The notes beneath the pieces are model-generated. The model was not told the DNA's origin, made no database searches, and saw only the letters and a list, made by a program, of their open reading frames with translations. Both the position numbers and the translations under genes were made by a program. From NCBI RefSeq assembly GCF_900100045.1, contig NZ_FNEA01000005.1, positions 124,001 through 188,000 of the forward strand: DNA of 64,000 bases. Direction: 5' to 3'. Positions 25,446 to 39,968 of the stretch are shown piece after piece (the first letter of the stretch is position 1; every line of letters begins with the position of its first letter). The stretch comes from Paracoccus denitrificans (lineage in GTDB: Bacteria; Pseudomonadota; Alphaproteobacteria; Rhodobacterales; Rhodobacteraceae).

Positions 25446-26267
25446 ATGTTCACCCAGCGCCGCAGCCGCAACCTGCTCGAAGCCGCGTTCACCACGCTGT
25501 CGCTGATCTATCATGTCACGGTCAACAACCTGCGCAAGGGCCAGCGCAATGCCGTGGTCGGGCTGATCATGACGGTCACGCAGGCCATCGTCATGATCAC
25601 GGGCTTCTACCTGATCTTCGCCATGATGGGGGTCCGGCATGCGCCGATCCGGGGCGACTACATCGTCTATATCATGTCCGGCATCTTCATGTTCATGGCC
25701 CATTCCCAGGCCATCGGCGCGGTGGCCTCGGCGGGCAGTCCCAACAACCAGATGATGAAGCACGGGCCGATGAACACCGCGGTGATGATCACGGCCGCGG
25801 CGCTCGCCTCGCTCTACAAGCAGACCTTCTCCAGCATCGTGGTGCTGACCGGCTATCACTACCTGATCCAGCCGATCCAGATCGACAACCCGCTGGGCTG
25901 CTATGCCATGCTGCTGCTTTCCTGGTTCGCGGGGTGCTGCATCGGGCTGATCTTCCTGTCGCTCCGGCCCTGGTGGCCGCAGGGCATCCAGGTGCTGACG
26001 CAGTTCTACCAGCGCATCAACATGGTGTTTTCGGGCAAGATGTTCGTGGCGAACCTGATGCCCAGCGCGTTGCTGCACATGTTCTCGTGGAACCCGCTGT
26101 TCCATGTCATCGACCAGACGCGCGGCTTTGCCTTCATCAACTACTCGCCGCGCAACTCGTCGCTGGACTATCCGCTCTATGCCACGCTGACGCTGCTGAT
26201 GATCGGGCTGATGGCGGAATTCGTGACCCGCCGGACGGTCTCGATCAGCTGGTCGGCCGGCCGCTGA
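25446..26267 (+). CDS. ABC-2 type polysaccharide export permease (KpsM/Wzm-like)
   Basis: 273 aa with six likely membrane helices, e.g. VGLIMTVTQAIVMITGFYLI, VIYIMSG-type stretches near residue 75-90 and LYATLTLLMIGLMAEFVTRR at the end. The region MVFSGKMFVANLMPSALLHM, then SWNPLFHVIDQTRGFAFINY, is characteristic of ABC-2 polysaccharide permeases. No ATPase (KpsT/Wzt) gene lies nearby, so it must pair with one encoded elsewhere. It is divergent from cysQ and closes the glycan locus. Confidence 0.85.
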   Translation: MFTQRRSRNLLEAAFTTLSLIYHVTVNNLRKGQRNAVVGLIMTVTQAIVMITGFYLIFAMMGVRHAPIRGDYIVYIMSGIFMFMAHSQAIGAVASAGSPNNQMMKHGPMNTAVMITAAALASLYKQTFSSIVVLTGYHYLIQPIQIDNPLGCYAMLLLSWFAGCCIGLIFLSLRPWWPQGIQVLTQFYQRINMVFSGKMFVANLMPSALLHMFSWNPLFHVIDQTRGFAFINYSPRNSSLDYPLYATLTLLMIGLMAEFVTRRTVSISWSAGR

Positions 26268-26376
26268 TGCCGCGCCCCGCCCCGCATCTGCCGTGCCTTC
26301 GCGCCGGGCCTTGCCCGGCCGCGCGCCGGCGCCCCGACCGCAGGCGCCGACGGCATGTTTTCTGCCGTCCGGCCAG

Positions 26377-26406
26377 CTTGCAGCCCGCCAGACCCCTTCC
26401 TATATA
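26377..26406 (+). promoter_or_regulatory. Sigma32 (RpoH)-like promoter of dnaK
   Basis: CTTGCAG (26377-26383) and CCTATATA (26399-26406) resemble the heat-shock consensus CTTGAAA and CCCCATNT-like -10 with a 15-base spacer. It is the only such pair in the 257-bp leader upstream of dnaK. Confidence 0.55.
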
Positions 26407-26423
26407 GGCCCATGAAGTGCGAA

Positions 26424-26444
26424 GGGGCCCTGAACAGGGTCCCC
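26424..26444 (+). other. Hairpin in the dnaK 5' leader
   Basis: GGGGCCC and GGGTCCCC pair around a short TGAACA loop with one bulged T. It lies about 18 bases after the putative -10, so it would be at the very 5' end of the mRNA. No T-run follows, so mRNA stability or regulation is more likely than termination. Function is not shown. Confidence 0.4.
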
Positions 26445-26524
26445 CTCGCTCAATCCAGGGATCGGGCTTCGGGGGCCGTTTAAGGACCCAAGGCCCAGAA
26501 TATCGCCGCAAGAAAGGTTATTGC

Positions 26525-28441
<1,917 letters not shown>

Positions 28442-28459
28442 GCGCGATGCGAACCATCC

Positions 28460-28492
28460 GGCCGGCCCGATGCAGACCCGCACGGGCCGGCC
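28460..28492 (+). terminator. Strong hairpin between dnaK and dnaJ
   Basis: GGCCGGCCCG (28460-28469) and CGGGCCGGCC (28483-28492) make a perfect 10-bp stem, followed by ATTTCTT. It could partly terminate transcription after dnaK, keeping DnaJ below DnaK, or stabilise the dnaK 3' end after processing. Confidence 0.55.
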
Positions 28493-28522
28493 ATTTCTTG
28501 AAAGACCCCGGACTCGAACGAC

Positions 28523-29677
28523 ATGGCGAAACGTGACTATTACGAGGTGCTGGGCGTTGCACGGGGCGCCTCGGCCGACGAGATCAAGAAGGCCTACCGC
28601 GCCAAGGCAAAGCAGTTGCACCCCGACCGCAACAAGGATTGCAAGGTGTCCGAAGCCGCGTTCAAGGAAGTGAACGAGGCTTACGAGTGCCTGAAGGACG
28701 ACCAGAAGAAGGCCGCCTATGACCGCTTCGGCCATGCCGCCTTCGAGAACGGCGGCGGCGGTTTCGGCCGGGGCAACGGCCATGGCGATTTCGGCTCGGC
28801 CTTCGCCGACGTGTTCGAGGACCTGTTCGGCGACATGATGGGCCGCCGCGCCGGTGGCGGCGGGCGTTCTCGTGCCAGCCGCGGCCAGGATCTGCGCTAC
28901 AATCTGCGCGTCTCGCTGGAAGAAGCCTATAACGGCGCGCAAAAGACCATCAACGTTCCCGGTTCGGTCGCCTGCGCCGCCTGCAACGGCACCGGCGCCG
29001 AGGGCGCGGTCGAGCCCGCCACCTGCCCCACCTGTTCGGGCATGGGCAAGGTCCGGGCGACGCAGGGCTTCTTCACCGTCGAGCGCACCTGCCCGACCTG
29101 CAGCGGCCATGGCCAGATCGTCAAGAATCCCTGCCAGGAATGCCGTGGCGCCGGACGCGTCCAGAAAGAGCGCACGCTGTCGGTGAACATTCCCGCCGGG
29201 GTCGAGACCGGCACCCGCATCCGCTTGGCGGGCGAGGGCGATGCCGGGATGCGCGGCGGTCCGGCGGGCGACCTCTACATCTTCATCGAGGTCAGGGAAC
29301 ATCCGATCTTCATGCGCGACGGCCGGATGCTGGCCTGCCAGGTTCCGGTCAGCATGACCACCGCCGCGCTCGGCGGCGAGATCGAGGTGCCGACCATCGA
29401 CGGCGGCCGCTCGCGCGTCAAGGTGCCGCCGGGCACGCAATCGGGCAAGCAGTTGCGGCTGCGCGGCAAGGGCATGCCGCCCCTGCGCCACGGGCCGGGG
29501 CTGAACGGCGAAGCCGGCGACATGCTGATCGAGCTGGCGGTCGAGACGCCGGTGAACCTGACCGCGCGCCAGAAAGAGCTTTTGCGCGAGTTCGAGGCCA
29601 TCAATGCCGACAACAACCCGCAGACCCAGGGCTTTTTCCAGAAGATCAAGGGGTTCTGGGACGAAATGAAGGGCTGA
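28523..29677 (+). CDS. dnaJ: Chaperone protein DnaJ (Hsp40)
   Basis: 384 aa, type I. The J domain has the HPD motif at about residues 33-35, then a Gly/Phe-rich linker. Four zinc-binding repeats are [31 protein letters not shown] and [10 protein letters not shown]. The C-terminal domains carry [20 protein letters not shown] and [18 protein letters not shown]. It stimulates DnaK ATPase. Confidence 0.98.
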   Translation: MAKRDYYEVLGVARGASADEIKKAYRAKAKQLHPDRNKDCKVSEAAFKEVNEAYECLKDDQKKAAYDRFGHAAFENGGGGFGRGNGHGDFGSAFADVFEDLFGDMMGRRAGGGGRSRASRGQDLRYNLRVSLEEAYNGAQKTINVPGSVACAACNGTGAEGAVEPATCPTCSGMGKVRATQGFFTVERTCPTCSGHGQIVKNPCQECRGAGRVQKERTLSVNIPAGVETGTRIRLAGEGDAGMRGGPAGDLYIFIEVREHPIFMRDGRMLACQVPVSMTTAALGGEIEVPTIDGGRSRVKVPPGTQSGKQLRLRGKGMPPLRHGPGLNGEAGDMLIELAVETPVNLTARQKELLREFEAINADNNPQTQGFFQKIKGFWDEMKG

Positions 29678-29722
29678 TCGGGCGTTAACCGCCTGTTCAC
29701 CCCTCCATGCCAGTCTGGCGGC

Positions 29723-30514
29723 ATGGAACCGAATCGCGCCTTTCACGAAGCACCATTGCCGCTTTTCGCCCCCGCGCCAGGCTCTGCGGGGGATGAAGCT
29801 CCGCTCGCCGGGGCCGCCTCCGTTGCGTGCGGCACACGCCCGCCCAGCTATATCGCCGATCACCGTGCCCGGCTGCGGGAACGCTTCATGCAGGGCGGCG
29901 CGGCGGCCATGCCCGATTACGAACTTCTGGAGCTGGTGCTGTTCCGCGCCATCCCGCGCCAGGACGTGAAGCCCCTGGCACGCCGGCTGCTCGATCGTTT
30001 CGGGGATTTCAACCGCGTGCTTTCCGCCCCGCCCGCCCGGCTGGCCGAGGTTTCGGGCCTCGGCCCCGCCGTCCTGCAAGAGCTGAAGATCGTCGAGGCG
30101 GCGGCACAACGGCTCGCCCGGTCGCGCGTCATGCATCGCCCGGTGCTGACCAGTTGGGACGCGCTGCTGGACTATTGCCACACCGCCATGGCGCATGGCG
30201 AGATCGAACAGTTCCGGGTGCTCTATCTCGACCGCAAGAATGTGCTGATCGCGGATGAGGAACAGGCGCGCGGCACCGTCGATCACGTCCCGGTCTATCC
30301 GCGCGAGATCATGCGCCGGGCGCTGGAACTGTCCGCCAGCGCGCTGATTCTGGTGCACAACCATCCTTCGGGCGACCCGACCCCATCGCAGGCCGACATC
30401 GGCATGACGAACCGCATCGTCGCGGCGGCCGAGGTGATGGGAATCGCGGTCCACGACCACCTGATCATCGGCAGGTCGCGCGAACTCAGCTTTCGCAGCG
30501 AAGGACTGCTTTAG
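29723..30514 (+). CDS. radC: RadC family (JAB/MPN) protein
   Basis: 263 aa. An N-terminal helix-hairpin-helix region ([19 protein letters not shown], then [11 protein letters not shown]) precedes the MPN+ metal-binding domain with [33 protein letters not shown] and VHDHLIIG. RadC's real function in the cell is unsettled despite its DNA-repair name. A 60-residue Ala/Pro-rich N-terminal extension is present. It lies between dnaJ and petA. Confidence 0.93.
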   Translation: MEPNRAFHEAPLPLFAPAPGSAGDEAPLAGAASVACGTRPPSYIADHRARLRERFMQGGAAAMPDYELLELVLFRAIPRQDVKPLARRLLDRFGDFNRVLSAPPARLAEVSGLGPAVLQELKIVEAAAQRLARSRVMHRPVLTSWDALLDYCHTAMAHGEIEQFRVLYLDRKNVLIADEEQARGTVDHVPVYPREIMRRALELSASALILVHNHPSGDPTPSQADIGMTNRIVAAAEVMGIAVHDHLIIGRSRELSFRSEGLL

Positions 30515-30693
30515 CGCAAACACGCGGAAAGGCGCCTGTTCCCGCGCAACCAAAATCCCACACCTGCGGCGATTTGCGGCGCTGCCGGACACCGGGGCCG
30601 CTGGACTGACGGGGATTTGATCGCTAGAACCGCGCGGCGAGGGCTTGTGCAAAACACGGCCCGTTCCGTCGTATCGCCCCGAATTCCGGGGCA

Positions 30694-33982
<3,289 letters not shown>

Positions 33983-34001
33983 TCGCCCGGTCCTGATCCT
34001 G

Positions 34002-34030
34002 AAACGCGCCCTCCGGGGCGCGTTTTTCTT
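34002..34030 (+). terminator. Rho-independent terminator of petABC
   Basis: ACGCGCCC and GGGCGCGT pair around TCCG and run into TTTTTCTT. The flanking AAA/TTT extend the stem. It lies about 20 bases after the petC stop. Confidence 0.92.
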
Positions 34031-34120
34031 TGCCGGGACGCGCTTTCGCCCTGCCTGATATGGACAAGCTGCCCGCGCGCCGTTCAGATGGCCCGGTGCG
34101 ACGTTGGCAAGAGGCTGGAT

Positions 34121-34990
34121 ATGACGATCTACAATCTCGGCTCGATCAACATCGATCACGTCTATCGCCTGCCCGCCCTGCCCCGCCCGGGCGAGACGCT
34201 GCACGCGCAATCCTATGCCCAGGGGCTGGGCGGCAAGGGTGCCAACCAGTCGGTCGCCGCCGCCCGAGCCGGGGCCGATGTCGTCCATCTGGGCGCCATG
34301 GCCGCGAGCGACGGCTGGGTGCTTGGGCGGCTTGCCGAGGCGGGTGTCCAGACCTCGGCCATCGCCCGGCTGCCGGACATCGCCACCGGCCATGCGATCA
34401 TCCTGGTCGATACCGCGGGCGAGAACTCGATCGTGCTGCATGGCGGCGCCAACCTCGCCCTGCCGGCGGCCCTGGCCAGCGGCATCGGCTTTGGCCCGGA
34501 CGACATCCTGCTGATGCAGAACGAAACCAACCTGCAGGCCGAAACCGCCGCGCTGGCCCGTCGGGCGGGCGCGCGGGTGATCTATTCCGCCGCCCCCTTC
34601 AGCATCGCGGCGCTGCGCGAGGTTTTGCCGCATGTTTCGATCCTGTCGGTGAACGAGATCGAGGCCCGCGACACCTTCGCCGCCTTCGGCGAGGATCTGC
34701 CCGTCGAGGGCCTGCTGGTCACCCGCGGCGCCGAGGGGGCCGAATTCCGCGACCTGCGCGGCGGGCAGGCCTGGCACCAGCCGGCCTTTGCGGTAGAGGC
34801 GGTGGATACGACCGGCGCCGGGGATTGCTTTACCGGTTGGTTCGCCGCCGGGCTGGCACGGGGCGAGAACCCGCCGACCGCCCTGCGCCATGCAGCAGCC
34901 GCAGCGGCGCTGCAAGTCACCCGCAGGGGCGCCGGCGATGCCATGCCCGACCGCACCGAAGTCCTCGCTTTTCTGAAAGCCCGCGGCTGA
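34121..34990 (+). CDS. PfkB family sugar kinase, ribokinase-like
   Basis: 289 aa. The N-terminus [17 protein letters not shown] and [17 protein letters not shown] (substrate-binding GGKGAN) are typical of ribokinase-type PfkB enzymes. The ATP/anion-hole motif [17 protein letters not shown] holds the catalytic Asp. I used the ATG at 34121, with AGAGG upstream. No transport or catabolic sugar genes sit nearby, so the substrate (ribose or another furanose) is uncertain. Confidence 0.88.
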   Translation: MTIYNLGSINIDHVYRLPALPRPGETLHAQSYAQGLGGKGANQSVAAARAGADVVHLGAMAASDGWVLGRLAEAGVQTSAIARLPDIATGHAIILVDTAGENSIVLHGGANLALPAALASGIGFGPDDILLMQNETNLQAETAALARRAGARVIYSAAPFSIAALREVLPHVSILSVNEIEARDTFAAFGEDLPVEGLLVTRGAEGAEFRDLRGGQAWHQPAFAVEAVDTTGAGDCFTGWFAAGLARGENPPTALRHAAAAAALQVTRRGAGDAMPDRTEVLAFLKARG

Positions 34991-35029
34991 GAGCTTGCCC
35001 GCAGCCCCGCATCTGCCTATCTGGAGCCC

Positions 35030-35833
35030 ATGAGAATTCCGTTCCTGAACCGCCCGGCCACCGTCGCCGTCCTGCGCCTGCAAGGTGCCATCGGGGTTGC
35101 CGGTCGCGGCGGCCCCGGCCTGTCCGATGCCGCGCTGGCGCCTCTGCTGGAACGCGCCTTCAAGCGGCGCAAGCCCGCCGCCGTGGCCTTGGCTCTGAAC
35201 TCGCCCGGCGGCTCGCCGGTCCAGTCCAGCCTGATCGGCGCCCGCATCCGCCGCCTGGCCGAAGAGCGCGGGATCCCGGTCCATGCCTTCGTCGAGGACG
35301 TGGCGGCCTCGGGCGGGTATTGGCTGGCCACGGCGGCGGATTACATCTGGGCCGACGACAGCTCGGTGCTGGGCTCGATCGGGGTGATCTCCTCGGGCTT
35401 CGGCTTCGTCGAGCTGATCCAGCGCCACGGCATCGAGCGCCGCGTGCATACCGCCGGTCGCTCGAAATCGATGCTGGATCCGTTCCGGCCCCAGACCCCC
35501 GAGGACATCGAGCGGTTGGACCGCCTGCTGGGTCCGATCCACGAGGCGTTCAAGGAACAGGTGCGCGCGCGGCGCGGCAACCGCCTGCCCGAGGATCGCG
35601 ACCTGTTCACCGGCGAGATCTGGACCGGCCGCGAGGCAGTCGAACTGGGACTTGCCGACGGGATCGCCCATCTGGTCCCGAAGATGCGCGAGCTTTACGG
35701 CAAGGAGGTGCGCTTCCTGACCTATGGCCAGCGTGTGCCGCTGCTGCGCCGCTTCGGCCTCTCCGCCGATGATTTCATCGACGGCATCGAGGAACGCAGC
35801 GCCTTCGCGCGTTTTGGGGCGGGGCGCGGATGA
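35030..35833 (+). CDS. S49 family peptidase (SppA/SohB-like)
   Basis: 267 aa. [16 protein letters not shown] and [16 protein letters not shown] mark the S49 crotonase-like fold. The nucleophile is Ser94 in AASGGYW, and Lys146 ([12 protein letters not shown]) lies 52 residues later, the same spacing as the Ser/Lys pair I recall for Bacillus SppA. It lacks an obvious signal or membrane helix and the large N-terminal half of E. coli SppA. It overlaps the next small gene by ATGA. Confidence 0.9.
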   Translation: MRIPFLNRPATVAVLRLQGAIGVAGRGGPGLSDAALAPLLERAFKRRKPAAVALALNSPGGSPVQSSLIGARIRRLAEERGIPVHAFVEDVAASGGYWLATAADYIWADDSSVLGSIGVISSGFGFVELIQRHGIERRVHTAGRSKSMLDPFRPQTPEDIERLDRLLGPIHEAFKEQVRARRGNRLPEDRDLFTGEIWTGREAVELGLADGIAHLVPKMRELYGKEVRFLTYGQRVPLLRRFGLSADDFIDGIEERSAFARFGAGRG

Positions 35834-35940
35834 TCAAGACCGTCATCCTGTGCCTGCTCATCATCGTCGCGCTGGCCCTGGCCGCCGGCCCGGGGGTGCG
35901 CCGCGTGATCGCGAGGCTGCTGGGGATCGGGCGGAAATGA
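35830..35940 (+). CDS. 36-aa single-helix membrane peptide
   Basis: [20 protein letters not shown] forms one membrane helix, then a basic tail [13 protein letters not shown]. Its ATG overlaps the S49 peptidase stop and its stop overlaps the SDR start, both in ATGA, which strongly suggests a translated gene in a three-gene unit. Family unknown. A partner or membrane tether for the peptidase is a guess. Confidence 0.6.
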   Translation: MIKTVILCLLIIVALALAAGPGVRRVIARLLGIGRK

Positions 35941-36707
35941 CCGCGCTGGTGACCGGGGGCGCCCGCCGTCTGGGCCGTGCCATCACGCTGTATCTGGCCC
36001 GGCGCGGGCTGGACGTGGCGATCCATTACCAAAGCTCGGCCGCCGATGCCGAGGCCACCGCCGCCGAGGCCCGCGCCATGGGCGTGCGCGCCCAGATCTT
36101 CGAGGCCGACCTTCTGGATCTCGACCAGAGCGAGGCGCTGGTGGACCGTGCCCATGCCACGCTGGGACCGCTGACGCTTCTGGTCAACAACGCCTCGATC
36201 TTCGAATACGACAATATCGCCACGGCGACGCACGAAAGCTGGGACCGCCACATGGGCTCGAACCTGCGCGCACCCTTCATCCTGACGCAGGCATTCGCGC
36301 GCCAGGTTCCCAAGGCCGACCGCAGCGGCACCGAGCCGGTGGCGCGCGGGCTGGTCGTCAACATGATCGACCAGCGCGTGCTGAAGCCGACGCCGGAGTT
36401 CATGACCTATTCGCTGGCCAAGGCCGGCCTGTGGTGGCTGACGCGAACCTCGGCCCAGGCACTGGCGCCGGATATCCGCGTCAATGCCATCGGCCCCGGC
36501 CCGACCATGCAGGGCATCCGCCAGTCCGACAGCCATTTCGCCAACCAGCGCGCCGCGACCATCCTGCAACGCGGCGCCGGACCCGAGGATGTCTGCGCCG
36601 CGCTAGGCTATCTGATGGACGCGCCTTCGGTCACCGGACAGCTGATCTGCGTGGACGGCGGCCAGCATCTGGCCTGGCGAACCCCCGATGTCCTGGGAGT
36701 CGAATAG
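35937..36707 (+). CDS. SDR oxidoreductase, pteridine-reductase/FolM-like
   Basis: 256 aa. The start ALVTGGARRLGRAITLYLA has the TGxxRRLG cofactor loop seen in PTR1/FolM enzymes instead of the usual TGxxxGIG. The expected catalytic Ser is replaced by Asp (NMIDQRV), followed 13 residues later by Tyr and then Lys in TYSLAKAG, the Asp-Tyr-Lys spacing of PTR1. So reduction of a pterin or dihydrofolate with NADPH is the best guess. No thyA or folA is in view. Confidence 0.82.
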   Translation: MTALVTGGARRLGRAITLYLARRGLDVAIHYQSSAADAEATAAEARAMGVRAQIFEADLLDLDQSEALVDRAHATLGPLTLLVNNASIFEYDNIATATHESWDRHMGSNLRAPFILTQAFARQVPKADRSGTEPVARGLVVNMIDQRVLKPTPEFMTYSLAKAGLWWLTRTSAQALAPDIRVNAIGPGPTMQGIRQSDSHFANQRAATILQRGAGPEDVCAALGYLMDAPSVTGQLICVDGGQHLAWRTPDVLGVE

Positions 36708-37008
36708 AGCAAAAATCCGCCGGTCTGCGGCAAGTTGTCCACCTTGCGGAACGCGTTCACGCAATCTTCACGATTCTGGTAAGAAATTCAGAGGATTGTG
36801 AAGGAGAGAAAAAATATCTCCTTTAATCAATACCTTATTCTAGTGCCTAGAATTTGTGCAAATCGAGGAAACCCCAACAAACGCTAATTGAACGCGTGAT
36901 ACTCCCAAGCTGATTCACAGAGTTATCCACAGATTCCGTGGACAGGATTCAGCTTGAACTTCCCAGCACCAGCTTGCAGCCGAGCCCGAGAATCATTTGG
37001 TTAGCCAT
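36708..37008. other. A+T-rich gap with DnaA box and GANTC cluster, candidate replication-related site
   Basis: The region between the SDR gene and uvrC is far more A+T-rich than the surroundings. It holds a perfect DnaA box TTATCCACA (36923-36931), a near match ATTTGCACA on the minus strand (36855-36863) and TTGTCCACC near 36735. GANTC sites occur at 36697, 36772, 36912, 36932, 36946, 36990 and 37015. No gene is seen in it. It may be an origin, a DnaA/CcrM-controlled promoter or just the uvrC promoter. Confidence 0.5.
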
Positions 37009-38880
37009 ATGACCGATTCCACCCCAGAAACGCGCCCCGCCAAGACGGGCCACGCGCTGATCCAGGACTATCTGAAGACGCTCGACGGCTCGCCGGGGGT
37101 CTATCGGATGCTGGACCAGCAGGGGGCGGTGCTTTACGTTGGCAAGGCGCGGAACCTGCGGGCGCGGGTCTCGAACTATGCGCGCGGCAGCGGGCATTCG
37201 GCGCGGATCGCGCGGATGATCCGCGAGACCTGCTCGATGATGTTCCTGACCACGCGCACCGAGACCGAGGCGCTGCTCTTGGAGCAGAACCTCATCAAGC
37301 AGCTCAAGCCGCGCTACAACGTGCTGCTGCGCGACGACAAGAGCTTTCCGAACATCCTGGTGGCGAAGTCGCACCCCTTCGCGCAGATCAAGAAGCATCG
37401 CGGCGCCAAGGCGGAAAAGGGCGACTATTACGGCCCCTTCGCCAGCGCCGGGGCGGTCAACCGGACGCTGAACCAGTTGCAGCGGGTGTTCCTGCTGCGC
37501 TCTTGCACCGACGCGACCTTTTCCAGCCGGACGCGGCCCTGCCTGCTTTACCAGATCAAGCGGTGCAGCGCGCCCTGCGTCGGCCGCATCGGGCTGGAGG
37601 AATACAACGCCCTGGTCGCCGATGCCGAGCTGTTCCTGCAAGGCAAGTCCACCGCAATCCAGGCCCAGCTGGCCCGCGAGATGGCCGAGGCGGCCGAGGC
37701 GATGGAATACGAACGCGCCGCCGCCTTGCGCGACCGCATCAAGGCGCTGACCGCCGTGCAATCGGTGCAGGCGATCAACCCGCGCGGCGTACCCGAGGCC
37801 GACGTGATCGCGCTGCACATGGAGGGCGGGCAGGCCTGCGTGCAGGTCTTTTTCATCCGCGGCAACCAAAGCTGGGGCAACCGCGATTTCTATCCCCGGC
37901 TGAACGGGGTCGAGTCGGCCGACGAGGTGATGCAGGCTTTCCTGGCGCAGTTCTACGACGGCAAGGTGCCGCCACGGCTGATCCTGCTGTCGCACGGCAT
38001 CGAGGACCCCGACCTGATGACCGAGGCGCTGTCGGAAAAGGCCGGGCGCAAGGTCACGCTGGGCGTGCCCCGGCGCGGCGAAAAGGCCGAACTGGTGGAA
38101 AACGCCCTGCGCAACGCCCGCGAAAGCCTGGCGCGGCGCATGTCGGAAAGCGCCGCGCAGCAGCGGCTGCTGGAGGGGCTGGCCGAGGCCCTGGACCTGC
38201 CTGCCGTTCCGCAGCGCATCGAGGTCTATGACAACAGCCATATCCAGGGCACCAATGCCGTGGGCGGCATGGTCGTCGCCGGCCCCGAGGGCTGGATCAA
38301 GAGCCAGTATCGCAAGTTCAACATCAAGGGCACCGAGATCACGCCGGGCGACGATTTCGGCATGATGAAAGAGGTGCTGACCCGCCGCTTTTCGCGCCTG
38401 CTGAAAGAGGATCCCGACCGCCAGACCGACGCCTGGCCCGACCTCTTGCTGATCGACGGCGGCGCGGGGCAGGTCTCGGCCGTGCATGAGATCATGGCCG
38501 AGATGGGGGTCGAGGACATTCCGATGATCGGCGTCGCCAAGGGCGAGGATCGCGACCACGGCAAGGAAGAGTTCCACCGTCACGGCCAGCGCCCCTTCGC
38601 CCTGCGGATGAACGATCCGGTGCTGTATTTCATCCAGCGCCTGCGGGACGAGGCGCATCGCTGGGCCATCGGCACCCATCGCGCCAAGCGGGCCAAGGCG
38701 GTGATGGCCAACCCGCTGGACGAGATCGCCGGTATCGGCGCCGCCCGCAAGCGGGCGCTTCTGGCGCATTTCGGCAGCGCCAAGGCGGTCAGTCGCGCCG
38801 GCCTTGCCGATCTGGTCGCGGTCGAGGGCATCAGCGAAGCCATGGCGCAGAAGATCGTCGATCATTTCCACAAGGGCTGA
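37009..38880 (+). CDS. uvrC: Excinuclease ABC subunit C
   Basis: 623 aa. The N-terminal GIY-YIG nuclease reads [20 protein letters not shown], then [18 protein letters not shown] motif ([20 protein letters not shown]) and the RNase-H-like half with [20 protein letters not shown] and [14 protein letters not shown] follow. It ends with tandem helix-hairpin-helix motifs ([20 protein letters not shown], then [19 protein letters not shown]). It makes both incisions in nucleotide excision repair. The ATG at 37009 has no strong ribosome site. Confidence 0.98.
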   Translation: MTDSTPETRPAKTGHALIQDYLKTLDGSPGVYRMLDQQGAVLYVGKARNLRARVSNYARGSGHSARIARMIRETCSMMFLTTRTETEALLLEQNLIKQLKPRYNVLLRDDKSFPNILVAKSHPFAQIKKHRGAKAEKGDYYGPFASAGAVNRTLNQLQRVFLLRSCTDATFSSRTRPCLLYQIKRCSAPCVGRIGLEEYNALVADAELFLQGKSTAIQAQLAREMAEAAEAMEYERAAALRDRIKALTAVQSVQAINPRGVPEADVIALHMEGGQACVQVFFIRGNQSWGNRDFYPRLNGVESADEVMQAFLAQFYDGKVPPRLILLSHGIEDPDLMTEALSEKAGRKVTLGVPRRGEKAELVENALRNARESLARRMSESAAQQRLLEGLAEALDLPAVPQRIEVYDNSHIQGTNAVGGMVVAGPEGWIKSQYRKFNIKGTEITPGDDFGMMKEVLTRRFSRLLKEDPDRQTDAWPDLLLIDGGAGQVSAVHEIMAEMGVEDIPMIGVAKGEDRDHGKEEFHRHGQRPFALRMNDPVLYFIQRLRDEAHRWAIGTHRAKRAKAVMANPLDEIAGIGAARKRALLAHFGSAKAVSRAGLADLVAVEGISEAMAQKIVDHFHKG

Positions 38881-38892
38881 CAGGAGGAAGCC

Positions 38893-39324
38893 ATGGAGGA
38901 CATCATTCGCACATTCTTCGCCCGCTATGAGCGGCTGTTCGCGCAGGCCCTGGCCGGCGAGGCGGAGATGGAAGAGGTCGCCGCGCTCTACGCCCCGGAA
39001 TTCATCGCCGCCTCTCCGGCCGGGGTGAAGGCGGGGCGCAACGACGATCAGCTACGGCAGGCCATGGCGCAGGGTTATGCGCATTACCGGGCCATCGGCA
39101 CGAAAAAGATGACGATCCGCGAGATCCGGCTGTCGCCGATGGACGCGCTGCATTGCGTGGCCCATGTCGGCTGGACGGCCCTCTATGACCGGAGCGACGC
39201 GCCCGAAATCGCCATCGAATTCGAGGTGCATTACCTCGTCCAGATCCTCGACGGCACGCCCAGGGTCTTTGGCTGGGTGACCGGCGACGAAGAGGCGCTG
39301 CTGAAACAGCACGGCATCGTCTGA
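38893..39324 (+). CDS. NTF2/SnoaL-like protein
   Basis: 143 aa alpha+beta protein: helical start IIRTFFARYERLFAQALAG, then VAALYAPEFIAASPAGV, and strands CVAHVGWTALYD and AIEFEVHYLVQI ending WVTGDEEALLKQHG. This fits the NTF2-like cone fold, which covers many enzymes and binding proteins. GGAGGAA precedes the ATG, 12 bp after uvrC. Function unknown. Confidence 0.75.
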   Translation: MEDIIRTFFARYERLFAQALAGEAEMEEVAALYAPEFIAASPAGVKAGRNDDQLRQAMAQGYAHYRAIGTKKMTIREIRLSPMDALHCVAHVGWTALYDRSDAPEIAIEFEVHYLVQILDGTPRVFGWVTGDEEALLKQHGIV

Positions 39325-39330
39325 CCTGGG

Positions 39331-39957
39331 CTAACGGCAGCGCGCAGGATTGACCCCCACCGCCCGCAATCCCCAATCGGTCATCTGCGCGACAAGCTGC
39401 TGGCCCGCCGCATCGAAGGCCGGGATCAGGTCGGCGGTTTTCGTCGTCGGCGCCTGGGCGGTGGCGGTGAAATGCCCGCGCGAGACGACGCGGGCGTCCA
39501 TCTCGCGCACCATCTGCGCATCGACCGTCAACTTGATGATGGCGCCCTGCCCCGCGACCTCGGCATTGAAGTCGTTGACCTCGGAAATCAGCGCGTAGTC
39601 GCCGGCCGTGCCCAGCGGCGCGCGGCCGACATGGGTAAAGGCGTCATAGACGCCAAAGCCGCGCACCAGCAGGGTCTGCAGGGTGACGGGCACCGTATCG
39701 CCCCAGCGCGCATCGGGCAGGTATTGCGTCTGCAATTCGTTCGGGCGGACCATGATGCGGTCGGTGTCCAGCGTGCCGCGCGCCTTGGGCGGCTCGATCA
39801 CCAGTTCGGCCAACCGGCCCCGGCCGCAGCTGCGCGGCACGTCCGAAGGCGGGCGCAGCTCGAACACATCGCGGTCGGGCTCTCCCTCCAGCGCGCGCAG
39901 CGCGGCGCAGCCCGGCAGGGTCAGGGTCAGGACAAGCAGGGCGGCGGTGATGCGCAT
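39331..39957 (-). CDS. ABC-type transport auxiliary lipoprotein of an Mla/Pqi-like system
   Basis: 208 aa lipoprotein: MRITAALLVLTLTLPGCAAL has the lipobox LPGC. The domain includes LAELVIEPPKARGTLDTDRI, LQTQYLPDARWGDTVPVTLQ and FDAAGQQLVAQMTDW, matching the PqiC-like outer-membrane lipoprotein family found beside MCE proteins. Three in-frame starts exist (39972 TTG, 39960, 39957); GGGAG sits best for 39957. Last gene of the operon mlaE-mlaF-mlaD-lipoprotein. Confidence 0.85.
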   Translation of the reverse strand: MRITAALLVLTLTLPGCAALRALEGEPDRDVFELRPPSDVPRSCGRGRLAELVIEPPKARGTLDTDRIMVRPNELQTQYLPDARWGDTVPVTLQTLLVRGFGVYDAFTHVGRAPLGTAGDYALISEVNDFNAEVAGQGAIIKLTVDAQMVREMDARVVSRGHFTATAQAPTTKTADLIPAFDAAGQQLVAQMTDWGLRAVGVNPARCR

Positions 39958-39968
39958 CATGGACTCCC

